Shown here: piece by piece, positions 10,301-18,585 of the stretch
How positions within the stretch are numbered: position 1 is the stretch's first letter
How the letters are laid out: each line of letters begins with the position of its first letter
NCBI RefSeq assembly: GCF_047654805.1
Contig: NZ_JASGIV010000001.1
Location: 1,984,001 to 2,048,000, forward strand
DNA length: 64,000 nucleotides
Reading direction: 5' to 3'
Origin: Pelomonas sp047654805
GTDB lineage: Bacteria > Pseudomonadota > Gammaproteobacteria > Burkholderiales > Burkholderiaceae_C
Notes under the pieces: model-generated
Told to the model about the DNA's origin: nothing
Database searches by the model: none
Seen by the model: only the letters and a program-made list of their open reading frames with translations
Made by a program: the position numbers and the translations under genes

Positions 10301-10852
10301 ACCTCGCCCTTCGCACTGTTCAGCGGCAGCGACAACCCCGAGGAGGCGCAGGTCGCCTTCCAGCCCGGAGGTGTGGAGCTGTCAGCCATCGACCAGCTCG
10401 ACCGCGTCGCCAAGCTGCTGGTCGACAAGCCCGGCGTACAGCTCACGCTGACCGGCTGGGCCGGCATCGCCGCGGAGAGCCAGGCTATCCGCGAGCAGCG
10501 CCTGAACCAGGCACTCAAGGCCGAGAACGCGCTGCTCACCAACCCGGCGCCGGATGCCGCGCTCAAGCGCCTCTACCAGGCCAGCAAGCTGCCCAACAAG
10601 CCCAAGAACCTCATCGGCCTGCCCAAGGAGCTGCCACCCGAGCAGATGCGCGGCCTGCTGATGGGCAGCTACGCCGTCGACGAAGAGGCGCTGCGCCAGC
10701 TGGCCGTCGCCCGCGCCACCGCCGTACGCGATGCGCTGCTGGCCCGCGGCGCGCCCAATGCCCGCGTCTTCGTTGCCGCGCCCAAGCTCTGCGACGAGGG
10801 TTGCGACGAAACCTGGCGCCCCCATGTCGAGATGTCCCTCGGCGCTCATTGA
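7334..10852 (+). CDS. Giant AsmA-like DUF748 protein
   Basis: A 1172-residue protein with one N-terminal membrane anchor (about residues 12-36) and a long periplasmic body. Repeated blocks such as VRIEEAHFQPWRLALVVEGL and FTLAKLDAALSL are typical of the AsmA/DUF748 group, proposed to bridge inner and outer membranes and move phospholipid. An alanine-rich linker lies near residues 770-790. The C-terminal section around residues 1015-1060 has an OmpA-like look. ATG at 7334 is 39 bp from the divergent YdcF-like start. It is followed after 10 bp by msrA. Confidence 0.85.
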   Translation: MTSSRFQFRPAVRIALWTLAALSALGTLLLLIVTLALPGWVTGRGAELATEALGRPVRIEEAHFQPWRLALVVEGLSIDGPAAGAPPLFTLAKLDAALSLRSLLRGRAVVESLTLTRPELRVARLAEGRYDIDDLIQRLAAKPAPPGAPEEADPEFAVYNIELSEGRILFDDRPVQRQHELAELRLALPFLSTLPADVKAKVQPHLSGQLDGVAFDSRAEALPFADDASARLSFKFAGLDLAPLAAYVPASAPVRLGSGRLDVDLAVDFAERPKQPPGVKLSGVVQLHDLALTQPSGQPLLGFKRLDLPLADVQPLRRRLGFGQILLESPEARWVPLPAGQGGTTASAAPPWQVSVAGVDIRDGRFSAAKDLVLDAIQLKLGPAAWPLKTPTQLDASLHLDQATLSAKARLSPELLEADAELNGLALERLAAWLPLPGGARLTAGVSTQAGLRVKDPLADGAADRAQLTLAEVHVADVRLSLPGTPRLLTLASARLDKASIEPATRSVSLGTLALDAPRAQLAREPDGRLNAAALLPAHGSASGPGTGPDWKLQLAGLSVERGAVRWHDAAVPAGVTPVALAIEPLRLQLGALSWPAKAAVQAQLSGQLAPLGANDQPVVASGGSLQWSGRVGLAPLSANGSLHAKALPLQLLNAYLDPAWGLHLQRAELGLKAAVSASQQAGGDWAASADGDVRVGPLAVLQARAVDGARVVGEDLLSWQMLQLDGLKFALAPGAAPRLAVKEAQLDDAYARLIVNDQGRFNLRDIGPAEAAASAPVAAASAAASAAAASPPALEFAAERIRVNRGIVDFNDRFVRPSYSARLTELQGSLGAFSSTSPQMAPLTLRGKVAGTGLLEIDGQLKPGAPVAMDVAANATDIELAPLSPYAGKYAGYAIERGKLSTKLRYKVEPGGQLVASNQIILNQLTFGDKVDSPDATTLPVRFAVALLKDRDGVIDVNLPVSGSLNDPEFSVGGLVWKLILNLIGKALTSPFALFSGSDNPEEAQVAFQPGGVELSAIDQLDRVAKLLVDKPGVQLTLTGWAGIAAESQAIREQRLNQALKAENALLTNPAPDAALKRLYQASKLPNKPKNLIGLPKELPPEQMRGLLMGSYAVDEEALRQLAVARATAVRDALLARGAPNARVFVAAPKLCDEGCDETWRPHVEMSLGAH

Positions 10853-10862
10853 AAGCACGTCC

Positions 10863-11399
10863 ATGTCTGCACCCCACCTCGAATGCATCACCCTGGCCGG
10901 CGGCTGTTTCTGGTGTCTGGAGGCCGTCTACGAGCGTGTGCGCGGCGTGCACGGCGTGGAGAACGGCTACAGCAACGGCCAGGCGCCCAACCCGAACTAT
11001 GAGCAGGTCTGCAGTGGCAACACGGGCCACGCCGAGGTCGTGCGCATCACTTTCGACCCCGCCGAGGTGTCGCTGCAAGAGCTGCTGGAAGTCTTCTTCA
11101 CCATCCACGACCCGACCACCTTGAACCGCCAGGGCGCCGATGTCGGCACCCAGTACCGTTCAGGCATCTACTGGCACACCGAGGCGCAGCGCGAGCTTGC
11201 GGCGGAGGTGCTCAAGCAGGCGAACGAGCACTACGCCGGCCGCGTCGTCACCGAACTGCAGCCCGAGGCCAACTACCACCCGGCAGAGGCCTATCACCAG
11301 CACTACTACGCCCGCAACCCGGACCAGGGCTATTGCGCCTTCGTCGTCGCAGGCAAGGTCGACAAGTTCCTCGCCAGCTTCAAGCGGCTGGTCAAGTGA
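10863..11399 (+). CDS. msrA: Peptide-methionine (S)-S-oxide reductase
   Basis: A 178-residue cytoplasmic repair enzyme that reduces methionine-S-sulfoxide in proteins. The catalytic GGCFWCLEAVYE motif is near the N-terminus; TGHAEVVRITFDP and GTQYRSGIY follow in the expected order. Length is normal. Its stop codon shares a base with the start of the ABC ATPase gene (TGATG), so it leads or sits within the operon 10863-13829 and probably uses translational coupling. Confidence 0.97.
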   Translation: MSAPHLECITLAGGCFWCLEAVYERVRGVHGVENGYSNGQAPNPNYEQVCSGNTGHAEVVRITFDPAEVSLQELLEVFFTIHDPTTLNRQGADVGTQYRSGIYWHTEAQRELAAEVLKQANEHYAGRVVTELQPEANYHPAEAYHQHYYARNPDQGYCAFVVAGKVDKFLASFKRLVK

Positions 11400-12133
11400 T
11401 GCTGGCCTGGCAGGGGCTGGCCCATCGCTACGCGGGCGCCGAGAAGCCCATCCGCTACACCGACTTCGCCCTCGGCGCGGGGCGGCATCTGCTGCTGCGC
11501 GGCGCCTCGGGCTCCGGAAAGTCCACGCTACTGGCATTGCTGGCGGGGCTGCTGCGCGTGCAGCAGGGCGAACTCACCGTCGCAGGCACCGAGCTGGCAT
11601 CCCTGAGCCCGCGGGCGCTGGATGCCTGGCGTGGCGCCACCCTGGGTGTCGTTCCGCAGCGCCTGCACCTGAGCGAGTCCCTGACGGTGGCGGAGAACCT
11701 CGCGCTGCCGGCCCTCGCGGCGGGGCAGGGTGCCGACCCGGAGCGCGCGGCCGAGCTGCTGGAGGCGCTGGACGTCGCCGAGCTGGCGGGCCGCCGGCCG
11801 CACCAGCTCAGCGTGGGCCAGGCCCAGCGCGTGGCCCTGGCCCGGGCGCTGATGCGCCGGCCGCGCCTGGTGCTGGCCGACGAGCCCAGCGCCAACCTCG
11901 ATGACGAGCACACCTTGCACATGCTGGCACTGCTGCTGGACGCTGCCGAGAGGGAAGGCTGCACGCTCGTCATCGCCAGCCACGATGCGCGGGTCGTCGA
12001 CGCGCTGAACGCCCGTGATGACGTGGCGGAGGTGGTGCTGCAAGGCGGCCCGAGCGCCGTGCCTCTCTCGAGCCGGCGAGCCGGCGCGCCAGGAGATCGG
12101 ACGAGGTATCCGTCGGACGGGGGAGCGACATGA
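11399..12133 (+). CDS. ABC transporter ATP-binding protein (MacB/LolD type)
   Basis: A 244-residue ATPase. It has Walker A GASGSGKST, the signature LSVGQAQRVALARAL, Walker B LVLADEPSANLDDE and the switch histidine in IASHD. This type pairs with FtsX-like permeases in exporter or mechanotransducer complexes rather than importers. ATG overlaps the msrA stop by one base, and its own 3' end overlaps the permease start by 4 bases (ATGA). Partners are therefore the permease at 12130 and the DUF3299 protein at 13344. Confidence 0.93.
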   Translation: MLAWQGLAHRYAGAEKPIRYTDFALGAGRHLLLRGASGSGKSTLLALLAGLLRVQQGELTVAGTELASLSPRALDAWRGATLGVVPQRLHLSESLTVAENLALPALAAGQGADPERAAELLEALDVAELAGRRPHQLSVGQAQRVALARALMRRPRLVLADEPSANLDDEHTLHMLALLLDAAEREGCTLVIASHDARVVDALNARDDVAEVVLQGGPSAVPLSSRRAGAPGDRTRYPSDGGAT

Positions 12134-13323
12134 TCCGGCTGGCCTGGAAATACCTCTGGTCCAGCCCACTGACGACGGCGCTCAACCTGCTGCTGCTGAC
12201 GCTGGGGCTGGCGGCCGTGACCTTAGTGCTGCGGGCCAGCGGCCAGGTCGAGGCCGGGCTCAAGCGCGACCTGGCCGGCATCGACCTCGTCGTCGGAGCC
12301 AAGGGCAGCCCGATGCAGATCATGCTGGCCGGCGTCTTCCATCTCGACGCGCCCACCGGCAACATCCCGCTGTCCACGCTGGATCTGCTGAAGCAGCAAC
12401 CGCTGGTGGCACAGGCGGTGCCGCTGTCACTCGGGGACTCCTTGCGCGGCTACCGCATCGTGGGCACGACGCCTGAGTACATCGAGCTGTACGGCGCGAA
12501 GCTGGAGCAGGGCGCCCTCTGGACCCGGCCGATGCAGGCCGTGCTGGGCGCGCAGGTCGCGCGGGCGAACGGGCTCAAGGTCGGCGACCGCTTTGCCGGC
12601 AGCCACGGGCTGGCCGAAGGCGGCGGCGCGCACGGCGAGCATCAGTTCGAGGTCGTGGGCGTGCTGGCCGAGTCGGGCAGCGTGCTGGACCGCCTCGTGC
12701 TGACCGACCTGGCGTCGGTATGGGAAGTGCACGAGGAACACCATGCCGGCGAGGCGCATGACGAGGCGGAAGAGCGGCGCGAGACCACCCTGGTCCTGGT
12801 GCGCTACCGCAGCCCGCTGGCGGCCGTCATGCTGCCGCGCTGGGTCAACGCCCAGGACGGCCTGCAGTCGGCCGCGCCGGCGCTCGAGACGGCCAGGCTG
12901 ATGCGCCTCGTCGGCGCAGGCACCGAGGTGCTGCGCGGCTTCGGCATCGTGCTGCTGGTCGCAGCAGGGCTGTCGGTGTGGGTAGCGTTGCTGCATGCCG
13001 TGCGCGCACGCCAGGGCGACCTGGCCATGCTGCGCATGCTGGGGGCGCCGGCCTCGCGCATCGCGGCGCTGATCGCGCTGGAAGCACTGCTGCTGGCCGG
13101 CCTGGCGGCCGTGCTGGGCCTGGCGGCGGGGCATGGGCTCGTCGCGGTGCTGGAAAGACTGCTGGCCGAACGCCAGTCCCTGCGCCTGGGGCAGCTGGGC
13201 ATGAGCGAGGCCGAATGGCTGGTGCCGTTGCTCGCTGGCGGCCTGGCGTTGCTGGCCGCGGCCTGGCCGGCCTGGCGGGCGTATCGCCTGGATGTCACAA
13301 GCCTGCTGCAAGCTCCACGCTGA
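12130..13323 (+). CDS. FtsX-like ABC permease with histidine-rich periplasmic loop
   Basis: A 397-residue permease. One membrane segment lies near residues 15-35, then a large periplasmic domain, then three segments in the last 150 residues, the MacB/FtsX plan. The periplasmic domain carries GAHGEH (about 167-171) and EVHEEHHAGEAHDEAEE (about 199-215), clusters typical of metal-binding loops. The ATPase-permease-DUF3299 gene set resembles the zinc-responsive PA4064-PA4066 locus of Pseudomonas; a metal role here is inference. Confidence 0.88.
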   Translation: MIRLAWKYLWSSPLTTALNLLLLTLGLAAVTLVLRASGQVEAGLKRDLAGIDLVVGAKGSPMQIMLAGVFHLDAPTGNIPLSTLDLLKQQPLVAQAVPLSLGDSLRGYRIVGTTPEYIELYGAKLEQGALWTRPMQAVLGAQVARANGLKVGDRFAGSHGLAEGGGAHGEHQFEVVGVLAESGSVLDRLVLTDLASVWEVHEEHHAGEAHDEAEERRETTLVLVRYRSPLAAVMLPRWVNAQDGLQSAAPALETARLMRLVGAGTEVLRGFGIVLLVAAGLSVWVALLHAVRARQGDLAMLRMLGAPASRIAALIALEALLLAGLAAVLGLAAGHGLVAVLERLLAERQSLRLGQLGMSEAEWLVPLLAGGLALLAAAWPAWRAYRLDVTSLLQAPR

Positions 13324-13343
13324 ACACCGACAATCCGCCCATC

Positions 13344-13829
13344 ATGAAGTTCAAGCCTCTGCTCATCCTCTGCCTGGCCGCCTCGGCTGCGTTCGCGCAA
13401 ACCGCGCCCTCCATCGGCCAGGGCCCGGGCTACCACGACCCGCGCAGCCCCTTCAAGCCGCTGGAGGAACGCGCCGACATCCTGTCGTGGAAGCTGCTGT
13501 CCCAGGTCACGGCCAAGGCCGAGAAGAAGAAGATCATCCCCACCTTCCCGGCCGCCGTGCAGGCGCTGGATCGCAAGACCGTCAAGGTGCAGGGCTTCAT
13601 GATGCCGCTGGAGGCGGGCGACAAGCAGCAGCACTTCCTGCTGTCGTCGGTCCCGACGACCTGCTCCTTCTGCGTGCCGGCCGGTCCCGAAGGCCTCGTC
13701 GAGGTACGCACCAAGAAGCCGGTGCGCTACACGCTCGAGCCCGTGGTCGTCGAAGGGCAGCTGGCCGTGTTGACGGACGACCCCTACGGCCTGTACTACC
13801 GCGTCGAGGACGGCAACGCCGTCAACTAA
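13344..13829 (+). CDS. Exported DUF3299 protein
   Basis: A 161-residue protein with a clear signal peptide (MKFKPLLILCLAASAAFAQ, cleavage after the AFA motif). The body contains the DUF3299 hallmarks VKVQGFMMPLE and SSVPTTCSFCVPAGP; the Cys-Phe-Cys pair could bind metal or form a disulfide. It follows the permease by 20 bp and is likely the periplasmic partner of the ABC complex. The exact role in the family is not established. It converges on pdxH 24 bp away. Confidence 0.85.
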   Translation: MKFKPLLILCLAASAAFAQTAPSIGQGPGYHDPRSPFKPLEERADILSWKLLSQVTAKAEKKKIIPTFPAAVQALDRKTVKVQGFMMPLEAGDKQQHFLLSSVPTTCSFCVPAGPEGLVEVRTKKPVRYTLEPVVVEGQLAVLTDDPYGLYYRVEDGNAVN

Positions 13830-13853
13830 GCCTCCCGCGCCAAGGCCCCGACA

Positions 13854-14489
13854 CTAAGGCGCCAGCCTCTCGCGCAGCCAGTCGCTGCCCTGCAGCCGGA
13901 ACCGCAGGCGGTCATGCAACCGCGAGCGGCGGCCTTGCCAGAACTCGAAGGTATCCGGCACGAGGCGGTAGCCCCCCCAGTGCGGTGGCCGCTCGGGGTT
14001 GAGTCCATGCTGGACGGCAGCCTTGGCCGCATTGGCCACCAGCACCGCGCGAGTGCTGATGACGCGGCTCTGCGGCGAGGCCCAGGCACCCAGGCGCGAA
14101 TCCAGCGGGCGGCTCTTGAAGTAGTCGTCGGACTCCTGGGCCGAGGTCTTCTCGACACGGCCCTCGATGCGCACGACCCGCTCCATCTCCACCCAATGGA
14201 ACTGCAGGGCCGCGAAGGGGTTGAGTGCTAACTCTCCACCTTTGCGGCTTTCGTAGTTCGTGAACCAGACCATGCCGCGCGCGTCGCAGCCCTTGAGAAG
14301 CACGACGCGGGTCGATGGCCGGCCGTTCTCGCCGACGGTCGCCACCGTCATCGCGGTCGGCTCGGACACATCATGGGCGATGGCCTCGTCCATCCAGCGC
14401 TGGAACAGGGCCAGCGGGCCATCCGTGGCCTGGGTCTCGTCCAGCTCCCCTAGTTCGTAGCTCTTTCGAAATTCGCTCAGCTTGCTCAT
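13854..14489 (-). CDS. pdxH: Pyridoxamine 5'-phosphate oxidase
   Basis: A 211-residue FMN enzyme that oxidises pyridoxamine- or pyridoxine-5'-phosphate to PLP. The sequence shows MTVATVGENGRPSTRVVLLKG, TNYESRKGGEL, FHWVEMERVVRIEGRVEK and the C-terminal RLRERLAP-like ending typical of PdxH. ATG at 14489 gives the standard length; the extension to 14567 was rejected. Monocistronic, with the MobA-like gene divergent at 14624. Confidence 0.96.
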   Translation of the reverse strand: MSKLSEFRKSYELGELDETQATDGPLALFQRWMDEAIAHDVSEPTAMTVATVGENGRPSTRVVLLKGCDARGMVWFTNYESRKGGELALNPFAALQFHWVEMERVVRIEGRVEKTSAQESDDYFKSRPLDSRLGAWASPQSRVISTRAVLVANAAKAAVQHGLNPERPPHWGGYRLVPDTFEFWQGRRSRLHDRLRFRLQGSDWLRERLAP

Positions 14490-14623
14490 GGGGCCGAAGT
14501 ATGCAGACCTTCCCTTAAGTGAACGTACCAGTTTCAAGCGCAGTGCCACTCGGCATGCTGGTGGCACTGCAGCAAACGGCGCAGACCGTCACTAGGCAGA
14601 GGGCTTGGAAGGACCTATTGAAA

Positions 14624-15232
14624 ATGACAAAGCGACGCCCCGCCGTCGTTGTGCTGGCCGCAGGTCGCGGTTCGCGGTTCAGAGGCTCGGGCCACAAGCT
14701 CGAGCAGCATCTGGGTGGTTCACCCAGCGAGGACACTGTGCTGGCACGCAGCCTTCGTCATGCCATCGCGACGCAACTCCCGGTCGTCGTGGTGACGACG
14801 ACGGCCCTGGCGCCCGCCGTCCACAGGCTGGTTGCGGCGCGCGATATCGTGACCCTTCCCGATCGAGATGCCCAGGGACGGCCCCAGCCCATTGGCATGG
14901 GCCACTCCATCGCCGCCGGCGTCAGCGCCACGGGCGATGCCGATGGCTGGCTCATCCTGCCGGCCGACATGCCGCTGGTGCAGCCCGCCACCATCTTGGC
15001 CGTCGCGGAAGGTCTGGAGCACTATCCCGTGTGCTACGCCCAGTACCGCGGTATCCAGGGCCATCCGGTCGGCTTCTGCACCGAGCTCTATTCCGAGCTG
15101 ACGGCCTTGCAGGGCGATGAGGGCGCCCGGCGCATCGTGGCGCGCTATGCGGCGCAGCCCATCGCGATCGACGACCCCGGCGTGCACATCGACGTGGACA
15201 CCGTGGAAGACCTCGCGCGGCTGCAGGGCTAA
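14624..15232 (+). CDS. MobA-like molybdenum-cofactor nucleotidyltransferase family protein
   Basis: A 202-residue NTP-transferase-fold protein. The nucleotide loop VVLAAGRGSRFRGSGHK is at the N-terminus and LPADMPLV lies in the middle, as in the MobA/MocA group that attaches nucleotides to molybdopterin. ATG at 14624 has AAGGA 10 bases upstream; an alternative in-frame start at 14519 lacks family sequence. No molybdoenzyme gene is adjacent, so the exact substrate (CTP or GTP, or another sugar nucleotide) is open. Confidence 0.85.
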   Translation: MTKRRPAVVVLAAGRGSRFRGSGHKLEQHLGGSPSEDTVLARSLRHAIATQLPVVVVTTTALAPAVHRLVAARDIVTLPDRDAQGRPQPIGMGHSIAAGVSATGDADGWLILPADMPLVQPATILAVAEGLEHYPVCYAQYRGIQGHPVGFCTELYSELTALQGDEGARRIVARYAAQPIAIDDPGVHIDVDTVEDLARLQG

Positions 15233-15239
15233 GGCTGGT

Positions 15240-15872
15240 TCAAAGCGGCGCGCACAGGCCGTGCCTGGCGGCCAGGTGGGCCTGGCGCTCGAGTTCCATG
15301 TCGCGGATGCCATGCTCTCGCAAACCCTGAACGGTGCGCAGCAGATAGTCCAGCGTCGTGCCGTAGCGGCCGCTGGCATGCTGGAAGATGTGCAGCAACT
15401 CGGGCTCGTGCAGGGGGCCGGTCCAGTTCGGGCTCTGACGCGACAGCGTGAAGGCCAGTGCGCGCAAGCGGCCGCTGGGCGTGTCGCAGTTCAGCCAGCG
15501 TGGCTCGTAGACGCCGTTGGGCATCTCGCGCACCCACAGCCGCGGCAGCACCTCCTCGCCGACCTCGCGCGGCACGCGGTAGACCAGGCCGCGGCAGCTG
15601 CCGCCCGAGATCAGCGCCAGTACCAGCCCCGGCTCCTGCGGCGAGCCGCGGTTCACGCGCGAGCGCATGCGCAGCACGCGGTGAAAGCCCAGCACGCGCG
15701 CGGGCAGGGCCTGGGCATACTCGAATTCAGGGCGCCAGATCAGCGATCCGTAAGCGAACAGCAGCAGATCGTCGCCACTGGCGCGCCATTCAGCCGTCGT
15801 ACGCTGCAACAGGTGCGCACTGCGGGCCGGGCCATGGGGAATCTGGATTGCCTGTGAAGCCATCGATGCCAT
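15240..15872 (-). CDS. chaC: ChaC-like gamma-glutamylcyclotransferase
   Basis: About 210 residues. The LLLFAYGSLIWRPEFEY block forms the substrate-binding loop of the ChaC family, which degrades glutathione to 5-oxoproline and Cys-Gly. MRSRVNRGSPQEPGLVLALI and GLVYRVP follow as expected. Starts at 15872 or 15863 are equally possible. It converges on the MobA-like gene with only 7 bp between stops. Confidence 0.9.
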   Translation of the reverse strand: MASMASQAIQIPHGPARSAHLLQRTTAEWRASGDDLLLFAYGSLIWRPEFEYAQALPARVLGFHRVLRMRSRVNRGSPQEPGLVLALISGGSCRGLVYRVPREVGEEVLPRLWVREMPNGVYEPRWLNCDTPSGRLRALAFTLSRQSPNWTGPLHEPELLHIFQHASGRYGTTLDYLLRTVQGLREHGIRDMELERQAHLAARHGLCAPL

Positions 15873-16016
15873 CTTGTCACGGAGAACCAAGCCAGCCGCC
15901 GTCAGGACGCGCATTTGTAACGCCGGGAGGCATCCGTTGCAGGATGCACGGCCACCGACTGGGCGTTCGGTGTTGCTCTGGTACCCAGGCCGTAACCCGC
16001 AAGCTCCCTGGGCGAA

Positions 16017-16029
16017 GTAATATGGTTAC
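16017..16029. promoter_or_regulatory. Possible HexR-type operator upstream of edd
   Basis: GTAATATGGTTAC lies 50 bp before the edd start. It matches the palindromic frame GTAATnnnRTTAC known for HexR, the KDPG-responsive repressor of Entner-Doudoroff genes in proteobacteria. The arms are GTAA/TTAC only, so this is suggestive rather than firm. Confidence 0.35.
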
Positions 16030-16078
16030 CTAAATTCCCAAGGGCTGGTTACGTGAACGCAGCCCAAGGAGACACCGA

Positions 16079-17908
16079 ATGAATTCCACGCTCATCGAAG
16101 TCACTCAACGCATCCGGGAGCGCAGCGCCGGGTTGCGCGGCGACTATCTGGCTCGCATTGCCCAGCTCAACAACCGCCAGCGCGGCTTCGAGCGCATGGG
16201 CTGCGCCAACGTCGCCCATGCGGTCGCGGCCCTGCCGTCCAACGACAAGCTGCGCATCGTTGCCGAGAAAGCGCCGCACCTGGGCGTCGTCACGGCCTAC
16301 AACGACATGCTGTCGGCCCACCAGCCCTACGAGGACTATCCCGCCCAGATCCGCGCCGAGGCTCATAGGCGCGGCGCCACCGTCCAGGTGGCCGGCGGCG
16401 TGCCGGCGATGTGCGACGGCGTCACGCAAGGCCTGCCCGGCATGGAGCTGAGCCTGTTTTCGCGCGACACCATCGCGATGAGCACCGCCATCGCGCTGAC
16501 GCACGACGTCTTTGACGCCGCGCTGCTGCTGGGCATCTGCGACAAGATCGTGCCGGGCCTGTTGATCGGCGCGCTGCACTTCGGCCATCTGCCCTGCGTG
16601 TTCGTGCCGGCCGGGCCGATGAGCTCCGGCATCTCCAACAGCGACAAGGCCAAGGTGCGCGAGCTCTACGCCCAGGGCAAGGTCGGCCGCGACGAGCTGC
16701 TCAAGAGCGAGTCCGCCGCGTACCACGGCGCAGGCACCTGTACTTTCTACGGCACGGCCAACAGCAACCAGATGCTGCTGGAGGCCATGGGGCTGCACGT
16801 GCCGGGCGCGGCCTTCGTGCACCCGCACGACGACCTGCGCGCCGCGCTGACGCGCGAGGCCGTCGGCACCGCGCTGGACATCAGCGGCCGGCTGCAGGGC
16901 AAGCCCGCCAAGCCCATCGGCCAACTCGTCGATGAGCGCTGTATCGTCAACGCCATGGTGGCGCTGCTGGCCACGGGCGGCTCCACCAACCACCTGATCC
17001 ACTGGGTCGCGGTCGCCCGCTCGGCAGGCATCCTCATCAACTGGACGGACTTCTCCGACCTCTCCGCCGTCGTGCCGCTGCTGGCCCGCGTCTACCCCAA
17101 CGGCAGCGCCGACGTGAACCAGTTCCAGGCCGCAGGCGGCCCCGGCTTCGTCATCCGCGAACTGCTGGACGCCGGCCTGATGCATGAGGACGTGCTCAGC
17201 ATCGCCGGCGACAGCCTGCGCCCCTACACCTTCGTTCCGCATGCCGTGGGGCAGGGCGGCGAGGTCGTGCGCGAACCCATGCCGGCCGCCAGCGGCGACG
17301 ACGCAGTCGTGCGCACCGCTGCAGCCCCCTTCAGCGTCACCGGCGGCCTCAAGCTGCTGGACGGCAACCTCGGCCGCGCCGTCATCAAGGTCTCGGCCGT
17401 GCCCGAAGACCGCCACACGGTCGAGGCACCTTGCCGCATCTTCACGACCCAGGAAGCCATGCTCGCCGCGTTCAAGAACGGTGAGCTGGAGCGCGATGTC
17501 ATCGTGGTCGTTCGCTTCCAGGGCCCGCACGCCAACGGCATGCCGGAGCTGCACAAGCTGACGCCGCCGCTGGCGGTGCTGCAGGGCAAGGGCTTCAAGG
17601 TTGCCCTGGTCACCGACGGCCGCATGAGCGGCGCCTCGGGCAAGGTGCCCGCGGCCATCCATGTCAGCCCCGAAGCGCTGGCCGGCGGCCCTCTGGCCAG
17701 GCTGCGCGACGGCGATGTCGTGCGCGTGTGCGCGCTCACCGGCAGCCTGCAGGCCCTGGTCGGCGACGCCGAATGGGCGGCGCGCGACATCGCAAAGCTC
17801 GCCACGGCCGAGGCCGACGTCAATGCCCACGGCCTGGGGCGCGAACTCTTTGCCGGCCTGCGCCGCAATGTGCTGAGCGCCGAGGAAGGCGCCTGCACCT
17901 GGCTCTGA
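16079..17908 (+). CDS. edd: 6-Phosphogluconate dehydratase
   Basis: A 609-residue Fe-S dehydratase of the IlvD/Edd family converting 6-phosphogluconate to 2-keto-3-deoxy-6-phosphogluconate. Characteristic blocks include VTAYNDMLSAHQPYEDYP, CDGVTQGLPGMELS, GICDKIVPGL, GTCTFYGTANSNQM and TDGRMSGASGKVPAA, with the cluster cysteines in the CDG, CDK and GTCTF motifs. A strong AAGGAG ribosome site precedes the ATG. It forms an operon with eda 53 bp downstream. Confidence 0.98.
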   Translation: MNSTLIEVTQRIRERSAGLRGDYLARIAQLNNRQRGFERMGCANVAHAVAALPSNDKLRIVAEKAPHLGVVTAYNDMLSAHQPYEDYPAQIRAEAHRRGATVQVAGGVPAMCDGVTQGLPGMELSLFSRDTIAMSTAIALTHDVFDAALLLGICDKIVPGLLIGALHFGHLPCVFVPAGPMSSGISNSDKAKVRELYAQGKVGRDELLKSESAAYHGAGTCTFYGTANSNQMLLEAMGLHVPGAAFVHPHDDLRAALTREAVGTALDISGRLQGKPAKPIGQLVDERCIVNAMVALLATGGSTNHLIHWVAVARSAGILINWTDFSDLSAVVPLLARVYPNGSADVNQFQAAGGPGFVIRELLDAGLMHEDVLSIAGDSLRPYTFVPHAVGQGGEVVREPMPAASGDDAVVRTAAAPFSVTGGLKLLDGNLGRAVIKVSAVPEDRHTVEAPCRIFTTQEAMLAAFKNGELERDVIVVVRFQGPHANGMPELHKLTPPLAVLQGKGFKVALVTDGRMSGASGKVPAAIHVSPEALAGGPLARLRDGDVVRVCALTGSLQALVGDAEWAARDIAKLATAEADVNAHGLGRELFAGLRRNVLSAEEGACTWL

Positions 17909-17961
17909 AGAACTCTGTGCCGGGCCGCCGCGCCGGCATCTGCTGATCAAGGAACAAGAAG

Positions 17962-18585
17962 ATGATCGACACCCTCAGCCTGGCCAGCCACGGCCCCGTC
18001 ATTCCCGTCATCGTCATCCAGCGCCTGGAAGACGCCGTGCCGCTGGCCGAAGCGCTGGTCGCCGGCGGCATCAAGGTGCTCGAGGTGACGCTGCGCACGC
18101 CCGTCGCCCTGCAGGCCATGGAAGCCATGGCCAAGGTGCCCGGCGCCATCGTCGGCGCCGGCACGCTGCGCAGCCCGCTGGACGTCACCAACGCCAAGAA
18201 CGCCGGCTGCCAGTTCGGCGTCAGCCCCGGCTACACGGACGCGCTCGCCGCCGCCTGCAAGGCCGAGGGTCTGCCGCTGCTGCCCGGCGTGTCGACGGCC
18301 TCCGAGGTCATGCAGGCCAACGCGGCGGGCTTCGGCTTCCTGAAGCTGTTCCCGGCCGTCGCAGTGGGTGGCGTGAACCTGCTGAAGTCGCTGGCCGGCC
18401 CCTTCCCGGACGTGGCCTTCTGCCCGACCGGCGGCATCTCGCTGGAGACCGCACCGCAGTTCCTGAAGCTGCCCAACGTCAAGGTCTGCGGCGGCTCCTG
18501 GCTGACGCCGCAGGACGCGGTCGACGCCAAGGACTGGGCGCGAATCACCCAGCTGGCTTCAGAAGCCGCGGCGCTGCGCGCATGA
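17962..18585 (+). CDS. eda: KDPG aldolase
   Basis: A 207-residue class I aldolase splitting KDPG into pyruvate and glyceraldehyde-3-phosphate. The Schiff-base lysine is in GFGFLKLFPA, the catalytic glutamate in KVLEVTLRT, and GAGTLRS and CPTGGI bind phosphate. AAGGAAC precedes the ATG. With edd it completes the Entner-Doudoroff pathway. A paralogue acting on the galactose epimer is at 50518. Its stop overlaps the MOSC gene start by 4 bases. Confidence 0.98.
   Translation: MIDTLSLASHGPVIPVIVIQRLEDAVPLAEALVAGGIKVLEVTLRTPVALQAMEAMAKVPGAIVGAGTLRSPLDVTNAKNAGCQFGVSPGYTDALAAACKAEGLPLLPGVSTASEVMQANAAGFGFLKLFPAVAVGGVNLLKSLAGPFPDVAFCPTGGISLETAPQFLKLPNVKVCGGSWLTPQDAVDAKDWARITQLASEAAALRA

Noticed and set aside
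16049..17950. 633-residue minus-strand ORF opposite edd
   Set aside because: Edd on the plus strand is certain; the antisense frame is a codon-bias artefact.
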